From: JBBQKF01 sp038326615
Lineage (GTDB): Bacteria; Bacillota; Clostridia; Saccharofermentanales; UBA5734
Direction of reading: 5' to 3'
Assembly (NCBI GenBank): GCA_038326615.1
Contig: JBBQKF010000008.1
Span: 1-60,189 of the forward strand
Length of the DNA: 60,189 nucleotides
Shown one piece after another: positions 35,321 to 44,776 of this stretch. The position numbers and the translations under genes are program-made. The first letter of the stretch is position 1. Every line of letters starts with the position of its first letter. The notes below the pieces were generated by a model that saw nothing but the letters and a program-made list of their open reading frames with translations, had not been told where the DNA came from and did not search any database.

Positions 35321-35362
35321 AAAACTAGTCATTTCGATGTGGCATATTTTTTTAGTGTATTA

Positions 35363-35376
35363 AGTAAACGTTATCA
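35363..35376. promoter_or_regulatory. LacI-type operator O3
   Basis: AGTAAACGTTATCA, sharing the core GTAAACGTTATC with O1 exactly. It is ~87 bp downstream of O2 start to start, allowing a repression loop, and 43 bases upstream of the ATG at 35419. Confidence 0.85.
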
Positions 35377-35418
35377 CACTAACAGAATAATTCAAACAAA
35401 TTTAGGAGGAGAAAGAAA

Positions 35419-36813
35419 ATGAAAAAGACTCTATCAGTTATGGTAATTCTATTAATCTCAGTATTTATGTTTGCATCGTCCTCTTTCGCGGCTGTCGGAA
35501 ATAACATTGACAATAATTTTGAAAGTGGTTGGATTGACGGATGGTTCCAAAGTGGTGAAGGGCACGGGTTTTCTATTGTTGAAGACTCACTCAACACAGC
35601 AAACCATGAATTAAAGTCAAATTCTCAAACTGCATATAATGCTCTTTACTTTGGCGAATTTGCTGATAATGTTGTAATGCAATTCGATTTTAAGCCAAAC
35701 ACAACAGGCGAAACATGGGGTGGGGTATCTTTACGATGTGGGCCCGACGGAAGATACGATATTGGTTTAAATAACGGTACAACTCATCAATCCAGAGTTA
35801 GAATTTGGCGTTCCGGCGCAGAAGTCGCATACAACATCCATGAATCTATTGGTAAAGGAGTTCCTGCACTTGAACCCAATAAATGGTCTACAATTAAAGT
35901 TGCATTGCAAGCTGGCAGAATCAGAGTTTTTGCTAATGATATGCTAGTTATTGATTATACCGATGCGCAACCTCTAACGGTAGGCGGATTTGGATTCAGA
36001 GCTGCAAATGCCGATGTTTCGTATGATAATCTTAAATTTTATCCTATAGCGGATTTAGTAGTTGCTCCTATGACTGGTTATTCTGATGACTTTTCAACTG
36101 ATAAGATGATTGCTGAGAGTCCTTATAATACAACTCCTTATATGGATCCAGACGGCAACCCTTTCGAAATCGCAAATGGAGCTCTTCTTTCTCCAGATAA
36201 AGATAACTATAATGCCATATATTTTGGCGCAGCTCAAGAAAAAACAGTTATGGAATTCGACTTCAAGGATTTCGGTAGCGGCGAACATACTGGCGGCGTT
36301 TCGTTGAACTCATGGACGCTTAACGGCGGAGCTCGTTACGACATAGGAATCTCAAGTAACGCAATCGGAGATAAAAAGGTCGTTATTAACAAAGGCGGGG
36401 AAGAAGTAGCAAGTAACACTGATGCTGCCACAGGTAAACACACTCCTAGCATCCTAGAAAATGAATGGACAAATTGTAAAGTTGTTCAGGATGGCGGAAA
36501 CATCAAAGTTTATGTTAAAGACGTATTGTGTGTTGATTATACAGATAGCGAGCCTCTTACTGGTGGTTACTATGCTTTCCGAGCAGCAAATTCTATGGTT
36601 GGATATGACAACTTGAGTTTCTATGCAATCAGTGCTTTGGTTTTAGACCCTGCACCAGAAACTACACCTACTTCGGCTGTTTCTAATTCAGACGATGATA
36701 ATGGAAACCCAACAACACAAGACAATTCAAGCAATCTATTTCTAATATTAGCATTAATTGGTTTAGGCGGAATTATAATCATTTCTAGATGTAGAAAGTC
36801 TGCAAGATCATAA
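35419..36813 (+). CDS. Membrane-anchored surface protein with two beta-sandwich repeats
   Basis: 464 residues. Signal peptide (MKKTLSVMVILLISVFMFAS, Ala-rich cleavage region at about 26), then two homologous ~190-residue domains of LamG/DUF1080-like character, each with YNALYFGEF or YNAIYFGAA, a QFDFKP/EFDFKD strand, GGVSL, RYDIG, KVY/RVFANDML and a closing FRAANxxVSYDNL. A Ser/Asn/Thr-rich spacer precedes a C-terminal membrane segment (NLFLILALIGLGGIIIIS) with a basic tail. No LPxTG. Strong AGGAGG before the ATG. Driven by the LacI-controlled promoter at 35239. Probably binds the glycan at the cell surface; enzymatic activity is not evident. Confidence 0.85.
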   Translation: MKKTLSVMVILLISVFMFASSSFAAVGNNIDNNFESGWIDGWFQSGEGHGFSIVEDSLNTANHELKSNSQTAYNALYFGEFADNVVMQFDFKPNTTGETWGGVSLRCGPDGRYDIGLNNGTTHQSRVRIWRSGAEVAYNIHESIGKGVPALEPNKWSTIKVALQAGRIRVFANDMLVIDYTDAQPLTVGGFGFRAANADVSYDNLKFYPIADLVVAPMTGYSDDFSTDKMIAESPYNTTPYMDPDGNPFEIANGALLSPDKDNYNAIYFGAAQEKTVMEFDFKDFGSGEHTGGVSLNSWTLNGGARYDIGISSNAIGDKKVVINKGGEEVASNTDAATGKHTPSILENEWTNCKVVQDGGNIKVYVKDVLCVDYTDSEPLTGGYYAFRAANSMVGYDNLSFYAISALVLDPAPETTPTSAVSNSDDDNGNPTTQDNSSNLFLILALIGLGGIIIISRCRKSARS

Positions 36814-36866
36814 TTTGTCAAATTTGTTGAATAAATTTGTTGAATTAATCCCCTAATTATTTTAAA

Positions 36867-37132
36867 TTAATTATATTACATTAATTATTTTACATTAATT
36901 ATTTTACATTAATTATTTTACATTAATTATATTGCATTAATTGTTTTACATTAATTATTTTACATTAATTATTTTACATTAATTATTTTACATTAATTAT
37001 ATTGCATTAATTATTTTACATTAATTATTTTACATTAATTATTTTACATTAATTATTTTACATTAATTATTTTACATTAATTATTTTACATTAATTGTTT
37101 TACATTAATTATATTACATTAATTATATTGCA
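36867..37132. repeat. Nineteen tandem copies of a 14-bp unit
   Basis: Nineteen uninterrupted 14-bp units, mostly TTAATTATTTTACA with variants ending ATTACA, ATTGCA or starting TTAATTG. They fill nearly the whole gap between the two surface-protein genes. The variants are themselves arranged in a repeating order, indicating block duplication. No coding potential. Confidence 0.97.
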
Positions 37133-37180
37133 TTTTCAAAAATGAAGTTTATTGTTTTAAACAAATCAACCGGAGGTATT

Positions 37181-38149
37181 ATGAAAAAAATATTAATTAC
37201 TATTTGTTCCTTTCTTATTATTATTTCAGCATCTTTTCCTGTCCTTGCTGCTGAAAAGTTTTCTGAAGACTTTTCAGATCCATCAAAACTAACATATTTT
37301 GTTTTCGAAAATGATGGTTTTATAGTTCAGGATGGAGCTTTTGTTGCAAAATCTGTTAACAAATATAACGCAGCATATTATGGCGAATATTTCGAGACCT
37401 GTGTTTATGAATTTGATTTTAAAGATTACGGCGACGGCGATCACGTTGGCGGAGCATCGCTTCGTGTAGGAAGTGCCCGTTATGATGTTGAAGTAAGAAG
37501 TGACGCAAAGAACGATGACGAGAAAATAGTTATTTGGAAAGGTGGCCCTAACAAAAAAGCCAGTAACACCATGAAAGCGACTGGCAAGGGTATCCCTAGT
37601 ATTCCTGTTGGTAGCTGGACCAATATAAAAATAGCTATGACAAGAGATACTATAAAAGTTTATGCGAATGATATATTATATTTAGACTATAAAGATTCTT
37701 TGCCTTACACATCAGGTGGATTTGGAATCAGATCAGCAAATTCAAAAATCGGATATGATAACATTAAAATTTATGATATTGCTGATTTAAAACTCAATCC
37801 AAAGCCAACAGCTGGCGCAACATCTTCAAAGTCTTCTTCAATTAAATCAAGTAGTACTATTTCTTCAGGTACAGCTCAATCATCAATTGTTACATCTTCT
37901 GAAATAGCAGCTTCATCGGAAGTTATTTCAGAATCTATTTCTGAGATAAGTGAAGGTACTTCAAGCTCAGATTCAGCATCAGTTATTACAAGTGAAGAAA
38001 CATCTATGTCTTCCTCTTCCTCTTCAAGTGATGTTGAAACAGAAAAAGGACTTCCCCCTCTTATTCTAATGATTATAATTCTTGCTGTAATTGTAGCTGC
38101 AGGGGCCGTGTTCTTTATCTTAAGAAAAATTAGATCCAACAAAACCTAG
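37181..38149 (+). CDS. Membrane-anchored surface protein with one beta-sandwich domain
   Basis: 322 residues. Signal peptide MKKILITICSFLIIISASFP, one domain homologous to those of the 35419 protein (YNAAYYGEYFETCVYEFDF, GGASLRVGSARYDV, KVYANDILYLDY, GFGIRSANSKIGYDN), a ~90-residue Ser-rich linker, then a C-terminal membrane segment and basic tail RKIRSNKT. Start at ATG 37181, four bases after CGGAGG; the frame's earlier ATG at 37142 has no site. It follows the 14-bp repeat array and precedes a strong terminator, so it may be the last gene of the surface-protein transcript. Confidence 0.85.
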   Translation: MKKILITICSFLIIISASFPVLAAEKFSEDFSDPSKLTYFVFENDGFIVQDGAFVAKSVNKYNAAYYGEYFETCVYEFDFKDYGDGDHVGGASLRVGSARYDVEVRSDAKNDDEKIVIWKGGPNKKASNTMKATGKGIPSIPVGSWTNIKIAMTRDTIKVYANDILYLDYKDSLPYTSGGFGIRSANSKIGYDNIKIYDIADLKLNPKPTAGATSSKSSSIKSSSTISSGTAQSSIVTSSEIAASSEVISESISEISEGTSSSDSASVITSEETSMSSSSSSSDVETEKGLPPLILMIIILAVIVAAGAVFFILRKIRSNKT

Positions 38150-38231
38150 CTTACAACTGGTATTCCCTTAAGTATTTTGAAACTCATGTAAGCAGTACAT
38201 TATGATACATTTAAATTAAAATTCCTTAATC

Positions 38232-38265
38232 AAAAAAACCGGCAATTTGCATTGCCGGTTTTTTT
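38232..38265. terminator. Strong bidirectional intrinsic terminator
   Basis: ACCGGCAA pairs with TTGCCGGT around a 5-6-base loop, with seven A upstream and seven T downstream. It ends the surface-protein transcript; on the other strand it can end the ABC exporter transcript (stop at 38310). Confidence 0.95.
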
Positions 38266-38309
38266 GTGCGAATAATGTTGTACGAATAATGTTGTTTAAT
38301 TTTATAACC

Positions 38310-40331
38310 TCACGCCCAAACAAGTTCCTCCATCATAAGATTGTCTTTATACCATTCGTCGTTTGTAAGTAATTCTTCTGGGGTGCCTTTGCTCTTTATT
38401 CTGCCATTTTCGATTATAACAACACTGTCACAGCTGATAATTGATGTAAGACGATGTGATATTGAAATAATCGTGCGGGAATCGCTTGCTTTGGTGAGGA
38501 CTTTAATAATCTGTGATTCGGTTATGGAGTCGAGATTTGCAGTGATTTCGTCAAGTAGTAATATTGGCGGGTTGGTCACAATAGCTCTTGCAATGGCGAG
38601 AAGCTGTTTTTGGCCAGCTGAAAACAGAGTATCGTTTGTGAGCAGCGTGTCGAGTCCATTTTCTAGCAGCTGAACATATTCTTTCATTCCAACAAACTCA
38701 AGCGCTTCAAGAATTTGTTCTTTCGTAATTGCTCGATCCTTAAGGCTTATTTGATCAGCAACTGTTCCTTTTATCTGGTGAAATGACTGGTCGACGTAAC
38801 CGAAAATACTTCGTTTAAGGCTGTTTGGTATTTTGAAAATATCAACGCCATTTAATGTAATTTTACCTTTTGATGGCTCTAATAATCCAAGCATAAGTTT
38901 GAAAAGTGTTGTTTTGCCAACCCCTGTTCTTCCTGCCACTGTTACTTTTTCGTTTGGCGTTATTGAAAATGTTATGTCGTTAAGAACATCAATCCCATCT
39001 TCGTATTGAAAGCTCACATTCTCAAATGAAATTGTCAATTCGCTTTTACAGATTCTGTTGTCCCTTAGCCCGTAATTTGTGCTATTCGATTCTGTTGTAT
39101 TTTCATTTTTTGTACTATTGTTCTCATGTCTTCGATCTCTCGTACAATTGCTGTTATTCAATTCCACCTTGTTAGCAAAATGAGCACTTAATTCTGGATT
39201 GGCTAAATTAGAAGGAGTAATTTCTTGCCCAGCTGCTTTGTCACTAGGTAATTCCGAATCGAGTTTGATTTGATTTTGCAATCCAGCCTTTTTCGTGGCT
39301 TGATTTGGCTGTGATTTTTTATCAGCACCAAATATCCCTAACTGCTTTGAAATTTCATTTTGATTATCTTCCATTTCAATTGCTGGCATCTGATAAAAGT
39401 CATTCACTCTTTTCATTCCTGAAATCGCCTGCTGAATAGCCTGAAGTTCCATGCCAAGGCTCTCAATTGGATGAAAAAGACCTGAAATTAAGTCCATTGT
39501 TGCCGCAATCATTCCGAGGGAAATGCCGAAAAACGAAATCTGTTTTGATGACAAAATAACAATCCCCGCAATAAATATTGCTCTCATTAAAAGAATTATC
39601 GGTGAAAATATTGAGTCATAAAAATTAACTTTTTCGGCAGTGTCAAAGTTTTTAGTCAAATGTTTTTTATAAATATTTTCCATATATTTTTCTTTACTGA
39701 AAGATTTAATCATAAGGATATTTTTAAAACTTTCCGAAATGTGATTATTCACTACCCCTGTTATAATTCGATTTTCAATCTGAGCTTTTAACATTTTGCG
39801 CTGAAACAACCTTGTAATCCAGTAAATAAATGGAAGAATAAGAATTGTCGCAGCCCCAAGCTTTGCCTGAAACATCCATATTGACGCTATAATTCCAATT
39901 ATTTTAAAGCAATCGATCATCATTCCGATTAACCCACCGGTAAAAATTGACTGTATGGCGTCAACGTCGTTGGTAAATCTTGACACAACTGCGCCTGTTG
40001 TGTTTGACGAGAAAAATGATTGATCCAATTTGTGCATTTTTTGCATCATCCCGGTTCTGATATCTTTTGTTATTTTTTGTCCAAAAATCGTAAGTAATGC
40101 TTCTTTTATAAAATCGAAAACACCTATTAAAACTAAAACAATCATATAAAATATAGCCGTTGACAAAAGCCCGTCTTTTGTACGGCCGACAAAATTGTTG
40201 TCAATTATTCGTTTCAAAAGTTGCGGAGGTACAAGACTTGCGAGTACAACGCCTGCAATTACAAAAGCCAAGGTGACCGCGAGCCCTATATTCTTTTTTA
40301 ACACCTTTTGCACTATCGACTTGACAGTCAC
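38310..40331 (-). CDS. ABC exporter half-transporter (canonical catalytic Glu) with Asn-rich insertion
   Basis: 673 residues: six-helix exporter domain (to about 320), then nucleotide-binding domain with Walker A AGRTGVGKTT, signature FSAGQKQ (not LSGGQ), Walker B ILLLDEITANLD with catalytic Glu, and SISHRL. Between them is an unusual ~110-residue hydrophilic insert rich in Asn, Ser, Thr and Lys (about 335-440), absent from most relatives of ~580 residues. GTG start with AAGGAA upstream. Forms a probable heterodimer with the 40607 protein encoded upstream on the same strand. Substrate unknown; drugs, lipids or peptides are all possible. Confidence 0.93.
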   Translation of the reverse strand: MTVKSIVQKVLKKNIGLAVTLAFVIAGVVLASLVPPQLLKRIIDNNFVGRTKDGLLSTAIFYMIVLVLIGVFDFIKEALLTIFGQKITKDIRTGMMQKMHKLDQSFFSSNTTGAVVSRFTNDVDAIQSIFTGGLIGMMIDCFKIIGIIASIWMFQAKLGAATILILPFIYWITRLFQRKMLKAQIENRIITGVVNNHISESFKNILMIKSFSKEKYMENIYKKHLTKNFDTAEKVNFYDSIFSPIILLMRAIFIAGIVILSSKQISFFGISLGMIAATMDLISGLFHPIESLGMELQAIQQAISGMKRVNDFYQMPAIEMEDNQNEISKQLGIFGADKKSQPNQATKKAGLQNQIKLDSELPSDKAAGQEITPSNLANPELSAHFANKVELNNSNCTRDRRHENNSTKNENTTESNSTNYGLRDNRICKSELTISFENVSFQYEDGIDVLNDITFSITPNEKVTVAGRTGVGKTTLFKLMLGLLEPSKGKITLNGVDIFKIPNSLKRSIFGYVDQSFHQIKGTVADQISLKDRAITKEQILEALEFVGMKEYVQLLENGLDTLLTNDTLFSAGQKQLLAIARAIVTNPPILLLDEITANLDSITESQIIKVLTKASDSRTIISISHRLTSIISCDSVVIIENGRIKSKGTPEELLTNDEWYKDNLMMEELVWA

Positions 40332-40606
40332 TTATTGTTTCCTTCTTTCTACGAGTTATTTTCTTCTAATTGATTTTTTTATTTATTTTGATATTCTTAT
40401 TTCAGACATTTGTTTTAGCTCAATGTTAATTTTAGTTTTTATACACTTTATCTCTTTCTATGTGCAACTATCACTTTTAATATTTATTTCTCTTAATCTA
40501 ATTTATGTTATTATTGCTGTTCTTTCAATTTACTAGTGCACAATAATAGCTAAAGTTTTGCTATAAAACGAGTATATTTTTCGCAATACTTCGCTGACAT
40601 CATTTT

Positions 40607-42340
40607 TCAACTCGGTCGCTGCTTTGTTTGCATATTAAAGATTGTCGCATAAAGCTTGTTTTCTTGCATAAGTTCATCGTGCGTGCCTGTAACCATTGAT
40701 TTGTCTTTGTTCAAAAGCAGAACCTTGTCCATTGCGGGGAAAGCTGTGAGTCTGTGTGATATAAGTATAATAAGGCTTTCTCTATAATTTCGTCTGAGAT
40801 TTGACAAGATTTCTTCTTCGGTTTTTTGATCAACGGCAGAAAATGGGTCGTCGAGGATTATGATTTTTCTTTTTTCTAAAAGAGTTCTTGCAAGCGCAAC
40901 TCTGGCTTGTTGTCCACCACTTAATCTGACTCCGGTATTACCAACCAAAGTGTTTTGACCATCTGGCATTGATTGCAGGTCAGTATCAAAGCAAACTGTT
41001 TTTAGAACTTCGGTTATATCTTTTGCTTCTCCAAGAGTAATATTGTTGTATATTGTATCTGTAAGCAGCAGCGGCTGGTGACCTAGATAAGAAATCATAC
41101 TGCTTCGCTCATATTCCGAATAGTCAAAAAGATTTTTACCATCAATTGTTATCGAACCATGGAATGGATAAAGCCCCAAAAGGGACATTCCAAGCGTTGA
41201 TTTACCGCTCGCGATTGTGCCTGTGATTCCAATCATTTCGCCTTGTTTACCTTCGAAATTTACGTCTTTTAGTATTGGATCTTTACTTTCATCGTATGTA
41301 AATTCAAGGTTTTTAACGTTTAAAATTGTTTTGTCCGTGTTGAAAGTAACTTTATCATCTTTGGTTTTAAAATTTGCGAGATATGGCTTAATCCTTTGCC
41401 AGGAAACTTTTGATTTCTGGACAGAATTAAAAAGTTTTGATGCCTTGCTTGCTTTTATAGCAATGGAAATAAACATGACAAGGTATGCAGAGAATTCACC
41501 AATACTCCACCCTCCGGAAAGAACCTTTTCGCCGCCGAAGTATAACACGAAAATAACTCCTGCCATTGCAATTACATTGTAAATCGGCTGCATTGAATTC
41601 TCAAGCAAATTCGCTTTAACAGCCTTTTGCTGAAGGTCGGACAATTCGGTTTCGTAATCTTCCTCGTTTTGTTTTTCCATTCCGTTAACTTTATACAACA
41701 TTGCATTTTCAACAGCATCTACCGTAATCTGTGCAATCTCGCTGCTTTTATTTCGATAATCGGTCACTACCCTGTAAATAACCGTTTTAAGTTTTTCGGC
41801 AACCAGCATCGCAACCGGTATGAAAATGGTTGAGAGCAATGTGATTTTTACATCATATACGAGCAAAGCGATATAATATGCAAGCATCAATACGCCAGTG
41901 TCAAATATTTCCGTGGTGAATTTCCGCATCCCTTCGACGCAAAGATCGACATCCGAAACTGCTCTGGTCATTAGGTTTCCTATTGATTCTTTCTTTAAAT
42001 CCGGATAATTTCTATGAAGTATTGTGTTATAAATTGCAAAACGCATGTTTGCGATTGTGTTATTTGCGAACCGCCGAATATAAAATCTTTTGAAATATCG
42101 CAAAAGCTGGATAAATGCAATAAGCAGAACAAACGTTATAACAAGAAAAATGATTTCTTTAAGGCTTTTATCATTTACAAGTCCGTCAATAAGTTTCCCT
42201 TGAAAAATCGGGCTAAGCACAGAAAGCCCATTAAAAGAAAGTCCGAAAATAACGATAAGAAATACGACGACTTTTTCTTTTTTCCAATATTGTATTATTC
42301 TATCAGGATTCTCAACCGGCTCAATCTTAAGCTTTGCCAA
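40607..42340 (-). CDS. ABC exporter half-transporter (degenerate-site subunit)
   Basis: 577 residues: six-helix exporter domain and nucleotide-binding domain with Walker A TGTIASGKST, signature LSGGQQARVALAR, Walker B IIILDDPFSAVD (Asp in place of the catalytic Glu) and LISHRL. The Glu-to-Asp change here together with the non-canonical FSAGQ in the partner matches heterodimeric exporters such as BmrCD or TM287/288, in which one ATP site is degenerate. Upstream of its partner by ~275 bases, which hold no visible gene. Confidence 0.93.
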   Translation of the reverse strand: MAKLKIEPVENPDRIIQYWKKEKVVVFLIVIFGLSFNGLSVLSPIFQGKLIDGLVNDKSLKEIIFLVITFVLLIAFIQLLRYFKRFYIRRFANNTIANMRFAIYNTILHRNYPDLKKESIGNLMTRAVSDVDLCVEGMRKFTTEIFDTGVLMLAYYIALLVYDVKITLLSTIFIPVAMLVAEKLKTVIYRVVTDYRNKSSEIAQITVDAVENAMLYKVNGMEKQNEEDYETELSDLQQKAVKANLLENSMQPIYNVIAMAGVIFVLYFGGEKVLSGGWSIGEFSAYLVMFISIAIKASKASKLFNSVQKSKVSWQRIKPYLANFKTKDDKVTFNTDKTILNVKNLEFTYDESKDPILKDVNFEGKQGEMIGITGTIASGKSTLGMSLLGLYPFHGSITIDGKNLFDYSEYERSSMISYLGHQPLLLTDTIYNNITLGEAKDITEVLKTVCFDTDLQSMPDGQNTLVGNTGVRLSGGQQARVALARTLLEKRKIIILDDPFSAVDQKTEEEILSNLRRNYRESLIILISHRLTAFPAMDKVLLLNKDKSMVTGTHDELMQENKLYATIFNMQTKQRPS

Positions 42341-42461
42341 AATATTCTCATCTCGTTTCTTTTTATGATTACTGGCGATTCTATGTTGTTGTTTTATATT
42401 AATTTATCCATTTTCCACATAAGATAACGTGGAATAATATCCTATCAAAATTGAATTAGCA

Positions 42462-42788
42462 TTAATTAGTGCCTTCACCTAAGTGAGCATTTAGGTCTCG
42501 TCCGCCGTAAAGCACGCGAATAATGACAACGGCACTACTTGCAACATCCACTACATAAAATATAATGTAGTTATCAACTGCAAATTTCCTTAGCCCCTTG
42601 CTATGCCAAGGTTCATCTGGATACAAGGAGTAGCGCTCTGGCATTTGTTCCAAATTTAATATGCTCGACTTAATGCGAGAATATTGCTTTATTGCAATTG
42701 CAGGCTCAAGTAAATGATATGCGATATAGCTATAGATATCTCGCATATCATCTTTGGCTCTTCTTGTTATTTGTATCTCATAATTCAT
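42462..42788 (-). CDS. RelE/ParE family toxin
   Basis: 108 residues: MNYEIQITRRAKDDMRDIYSYI opening and LRKFAVDNYIIFYVVD with VVIIRVLYGGRDL at the end are typical of the ParE/RelE fold. Its ATG overlaps the antitoxin stop by four bases (ATGA). Whether it cleaves mRNA or poisons gyrase cannot be told from the sequence. Intact in length. Confidence 0.93.
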   Translation of the reverse strand: MNYEIQITRRAKDDMRDIYSYIAYHLLEPAIAIKQYSRIKSSILNLEQMPERYSLYPDEPWHSKGLRKFAVDNYIIFYVVDVASSAVVIIRVLYGGRDLNAHLGEGTN

Positions 42789-43090
42789 ATTTTGTATTCG
42801 CTCTCAATAGAGTCGAACACATCCGTTGCCTTTTCCGAATTTCCTTCTTTGTAATCTGCAAAGCCCTTTTCTATTTCGATGTCAAACTGTTCTTTTGTCA
42901 TTGTTCCAAATGATGGTAAAGATAATGCAGGAATTTTCACGTCAAAGGGAAGCCCCCGTTGCAGCACAACTTGCTTAAGAAAAATCCCGATGGCATTGGA
43001 CATGGGTATCCCCAACTGATCTAGTACAATTTCAGCCTGCGCCTTAAGCTCTGGTTCCACGCGAGCAAATACATTTGATGTTCTAGCCAT
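42785..43090 (-). CDS. RelB/DinJ family antitoxin
   Basis: About 101 residues. Ribbon-helix-helix start ARTSNVFARVEPELKAQAEIV, then LGIPMSNAIGIFLKQVVLQRGLPFDV, the DinJ/RelB signature; the acidic C-terminus would wrap the toxin. Start chosen at ATG 43090 with AAAGGATG upstream; the frame opens earlier at 43141 without a site. Expected to repress its own operon. Confidence 0.94.
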   Translation of the reverse strand: MARTSNVFARVEPELKAQAEIVLDQLGIPMSNAIGIFLKQVVLQRGLPFDVKIPALSLPSFGTMTKEQFDIEIEKGFADYKEGNSEKATDVFDSIESEYKI

Positions 43091-43577
43091 AATATCACAT
43101 CCTTTCAATGATATTATATGCTGTTGTATATACAATTGCAAGCATTTTGAAGGCTTTTTAACAGAGTTAAAAAGCTACATAAACCTTACTATATTTTATT
43201 ATTTTGTATTCCATTATTTTCGGAGTTGGTTCAATTATTTACTGGTGTCGGAGTTTTTGATATTTTATCGCGTACCTCTTACTATGCTCATTCTCATCGT
43301 CATAGAAATCCTCATTTGCAATTTCAATGTGATTTGCAATTTCAATATAATTTGTAAATTACCATCGTTAATTCAGAAATATCCCTTCATTTTGTTAATA
43401 CTCTTTATTTTTAGTATTATTTTAAGCGAATTAACTGTATTTGTTGTAATATAATTTCTACTAATATATAATTAAAATAAGTAATTTACCTTTTTAAAAA
43501 GAACAAAACAATTTCATTTTATGGTAAAATTTCTATATCATAAAATGACGGTTTATTCAAAACAAGGAGGATTCAAA
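43091..43577. other. Intergenic region upstream of the C1 cluster
   Basis: AT-rich gap between the divergent toxin-antitoxin and C1 genes. It includes about two and a half copies of an 18-bp direct repeat, ATTTGCAATTTCAATRTR (43314-43355). No gene is visible. Promoters for both directions should lie here, but none is clear enough to call. Confidence 0.4.
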
Positions 43578-44378
43578 ATGATCATCATAGGCGAAAAAAT
43601 TAACAGCACTCTCAAATCCATCCGCCCAGCAATGGAAGCACGTGATAAAAAGGCTATTCAGGATCTTGCCAAACTTCAGTACGAGGCAGGTGCAACATTT
43701 ATCGACGTTAATGCCGGTATGTTTTACGAAAATGAAATTGAAACCCTCGAATGGCTTATTGATTCGGTTCAGGAAGTCATTGATGCTCCTTTTGCCATCG
43801 ACTCACCTAGTGCTAAAGCTATACTTGCTGGCCTTAAGAAAAACAAGAATGGAAAACCACTTATTAACTCCATAACAGGCGAGAAAGAACGTTTTGATGC
43901 AATTTTACCACTTATTACAGAGTATAATACTGGGATAATTGCCCTTTGCATGGACGACAGTGGTATGCCAGAAACAACAGACGAAAGATTGTCCATTGCA
44001 CAGAAAATGATTAAAAATCTTACACGCGAAGGCGTTGCATTGTCTGATATATATATTGATCCAATGATAAGACCTATTGGTACCGGATCACATTATGGAT
44101 TAGTTGCCATCGAAACTATGCGTAAAGTAAAATCCGAGTTCCCTGACGTTCACATCGCATGCGGCCTTAGTAACATTTCTTTTGGAATACCTGCAAGAAA
44201 AGTTATGAATCAGGCTTTCTTGGTTGCTGCAATGACCTCCGGAATGGATGGCGCTATCCTTGACCCTCTCGATAAGAAACTTATGACATTCCTTTATGCA
44301 ACTGATGCATTACTTGGCAACGATGATTTTTGTATGAATTTTATAACCAAATTCCGAGAAGGTGAAATTGAAGTCTGA
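43578..44378 (+). CDS. Methyltetrahydrofolate:corrinoid methyltransferase-like (pterin-binding) protein
   Basis: 266 residues, a pterin-binding TIM barrel like AcsE/MtgA/MeTr: MIIIGEKINSTLKSIRPAM, EAGATFIDVNAG, PFAIDSPSAKAI, NSITGEKERFD and CGLSNISFGIPARKVMNQ are the landmark strands. ATG 43578 has AAGGAGG upstream; the frame is open before it without support. In family members it moves the methyl of methyl-THF to or from a corrinoid protein. It begins a plus-strand cluster with a methylene-THF reductase-like protein and EtfBA. No corrinoid protein is encoded nearby, so the partner lies elsewhere, perhaps with the URO-D-like proteins. Confidence 0.92.
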   Translation: MIIIGEKINSTLKSIRPAMEARDKKAIQDLAKLQYEAGATFIDVNAGMFYENEIETLEWLIDSVQEVIDAPFAIDSPSAKAILAGLKKNKNGKPLINSITGEKERFDAILPLITEYNTGIIALCMDDSGMPETTDERLSIAQKMIKNLTREGVALSDIYIDPMIRPIGTGSHYGLVAIETMRKVKSEFPDVHIACGLSNISFGIPARKVMNQAFLVAAMTSGMDGAILDPLDKKLMTFLYATDALLGNDDFCMNFITKFREGEIEV

Positions 44379-44430
44379 GTTATAGTATAAGGAAATATGA
44401 GCAAGATTTTAAAGAAGAGAAATTGAAACA

Positions 44431-44520
44431 GGAATTTCATAAAAGTTGAACTTTGAAACAGGAATTTCATAAAAGATGAACTTTGAAACATGAATTTCAT
44501 AAAAGTTGAACTTTGAAACA
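44431..44520. repeat. Three tandem copies of a 30-bp unit
   Basis: Three near-perfect 30-bp units built on GGAATTTCATAAAAGTTGAA plus CTTTGAAACA, with decayed flanking units. They lie in the 400-base gap between the methyltransferase-like and reductase-like genes; the remainder is AT-rich, without a gene. Confidence 0.9.
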
Positions 44521-44776
44521 TGAGTTGCAGCGAAGAGAAATTGAAGATTGAATTGCAGAGAAGATGAAATTAAAGCTTAATTTGCAAAAAAGGTTCTCAA
44601 AAATCTTAAGTTGTATAAAAAGCAAAATTCAAGTTATAGTAGTAGCAATGACAAATTCAAGTTTGAATATTAAAAAAATATTATTAAAATTTGGGTTTTT
44701 TAAAAAATGAAATTTGAGCCTAATTTGTATCAAAACTAAAAAACTAAAAAACTAAAAACGAAAGGATTGATTTTAT

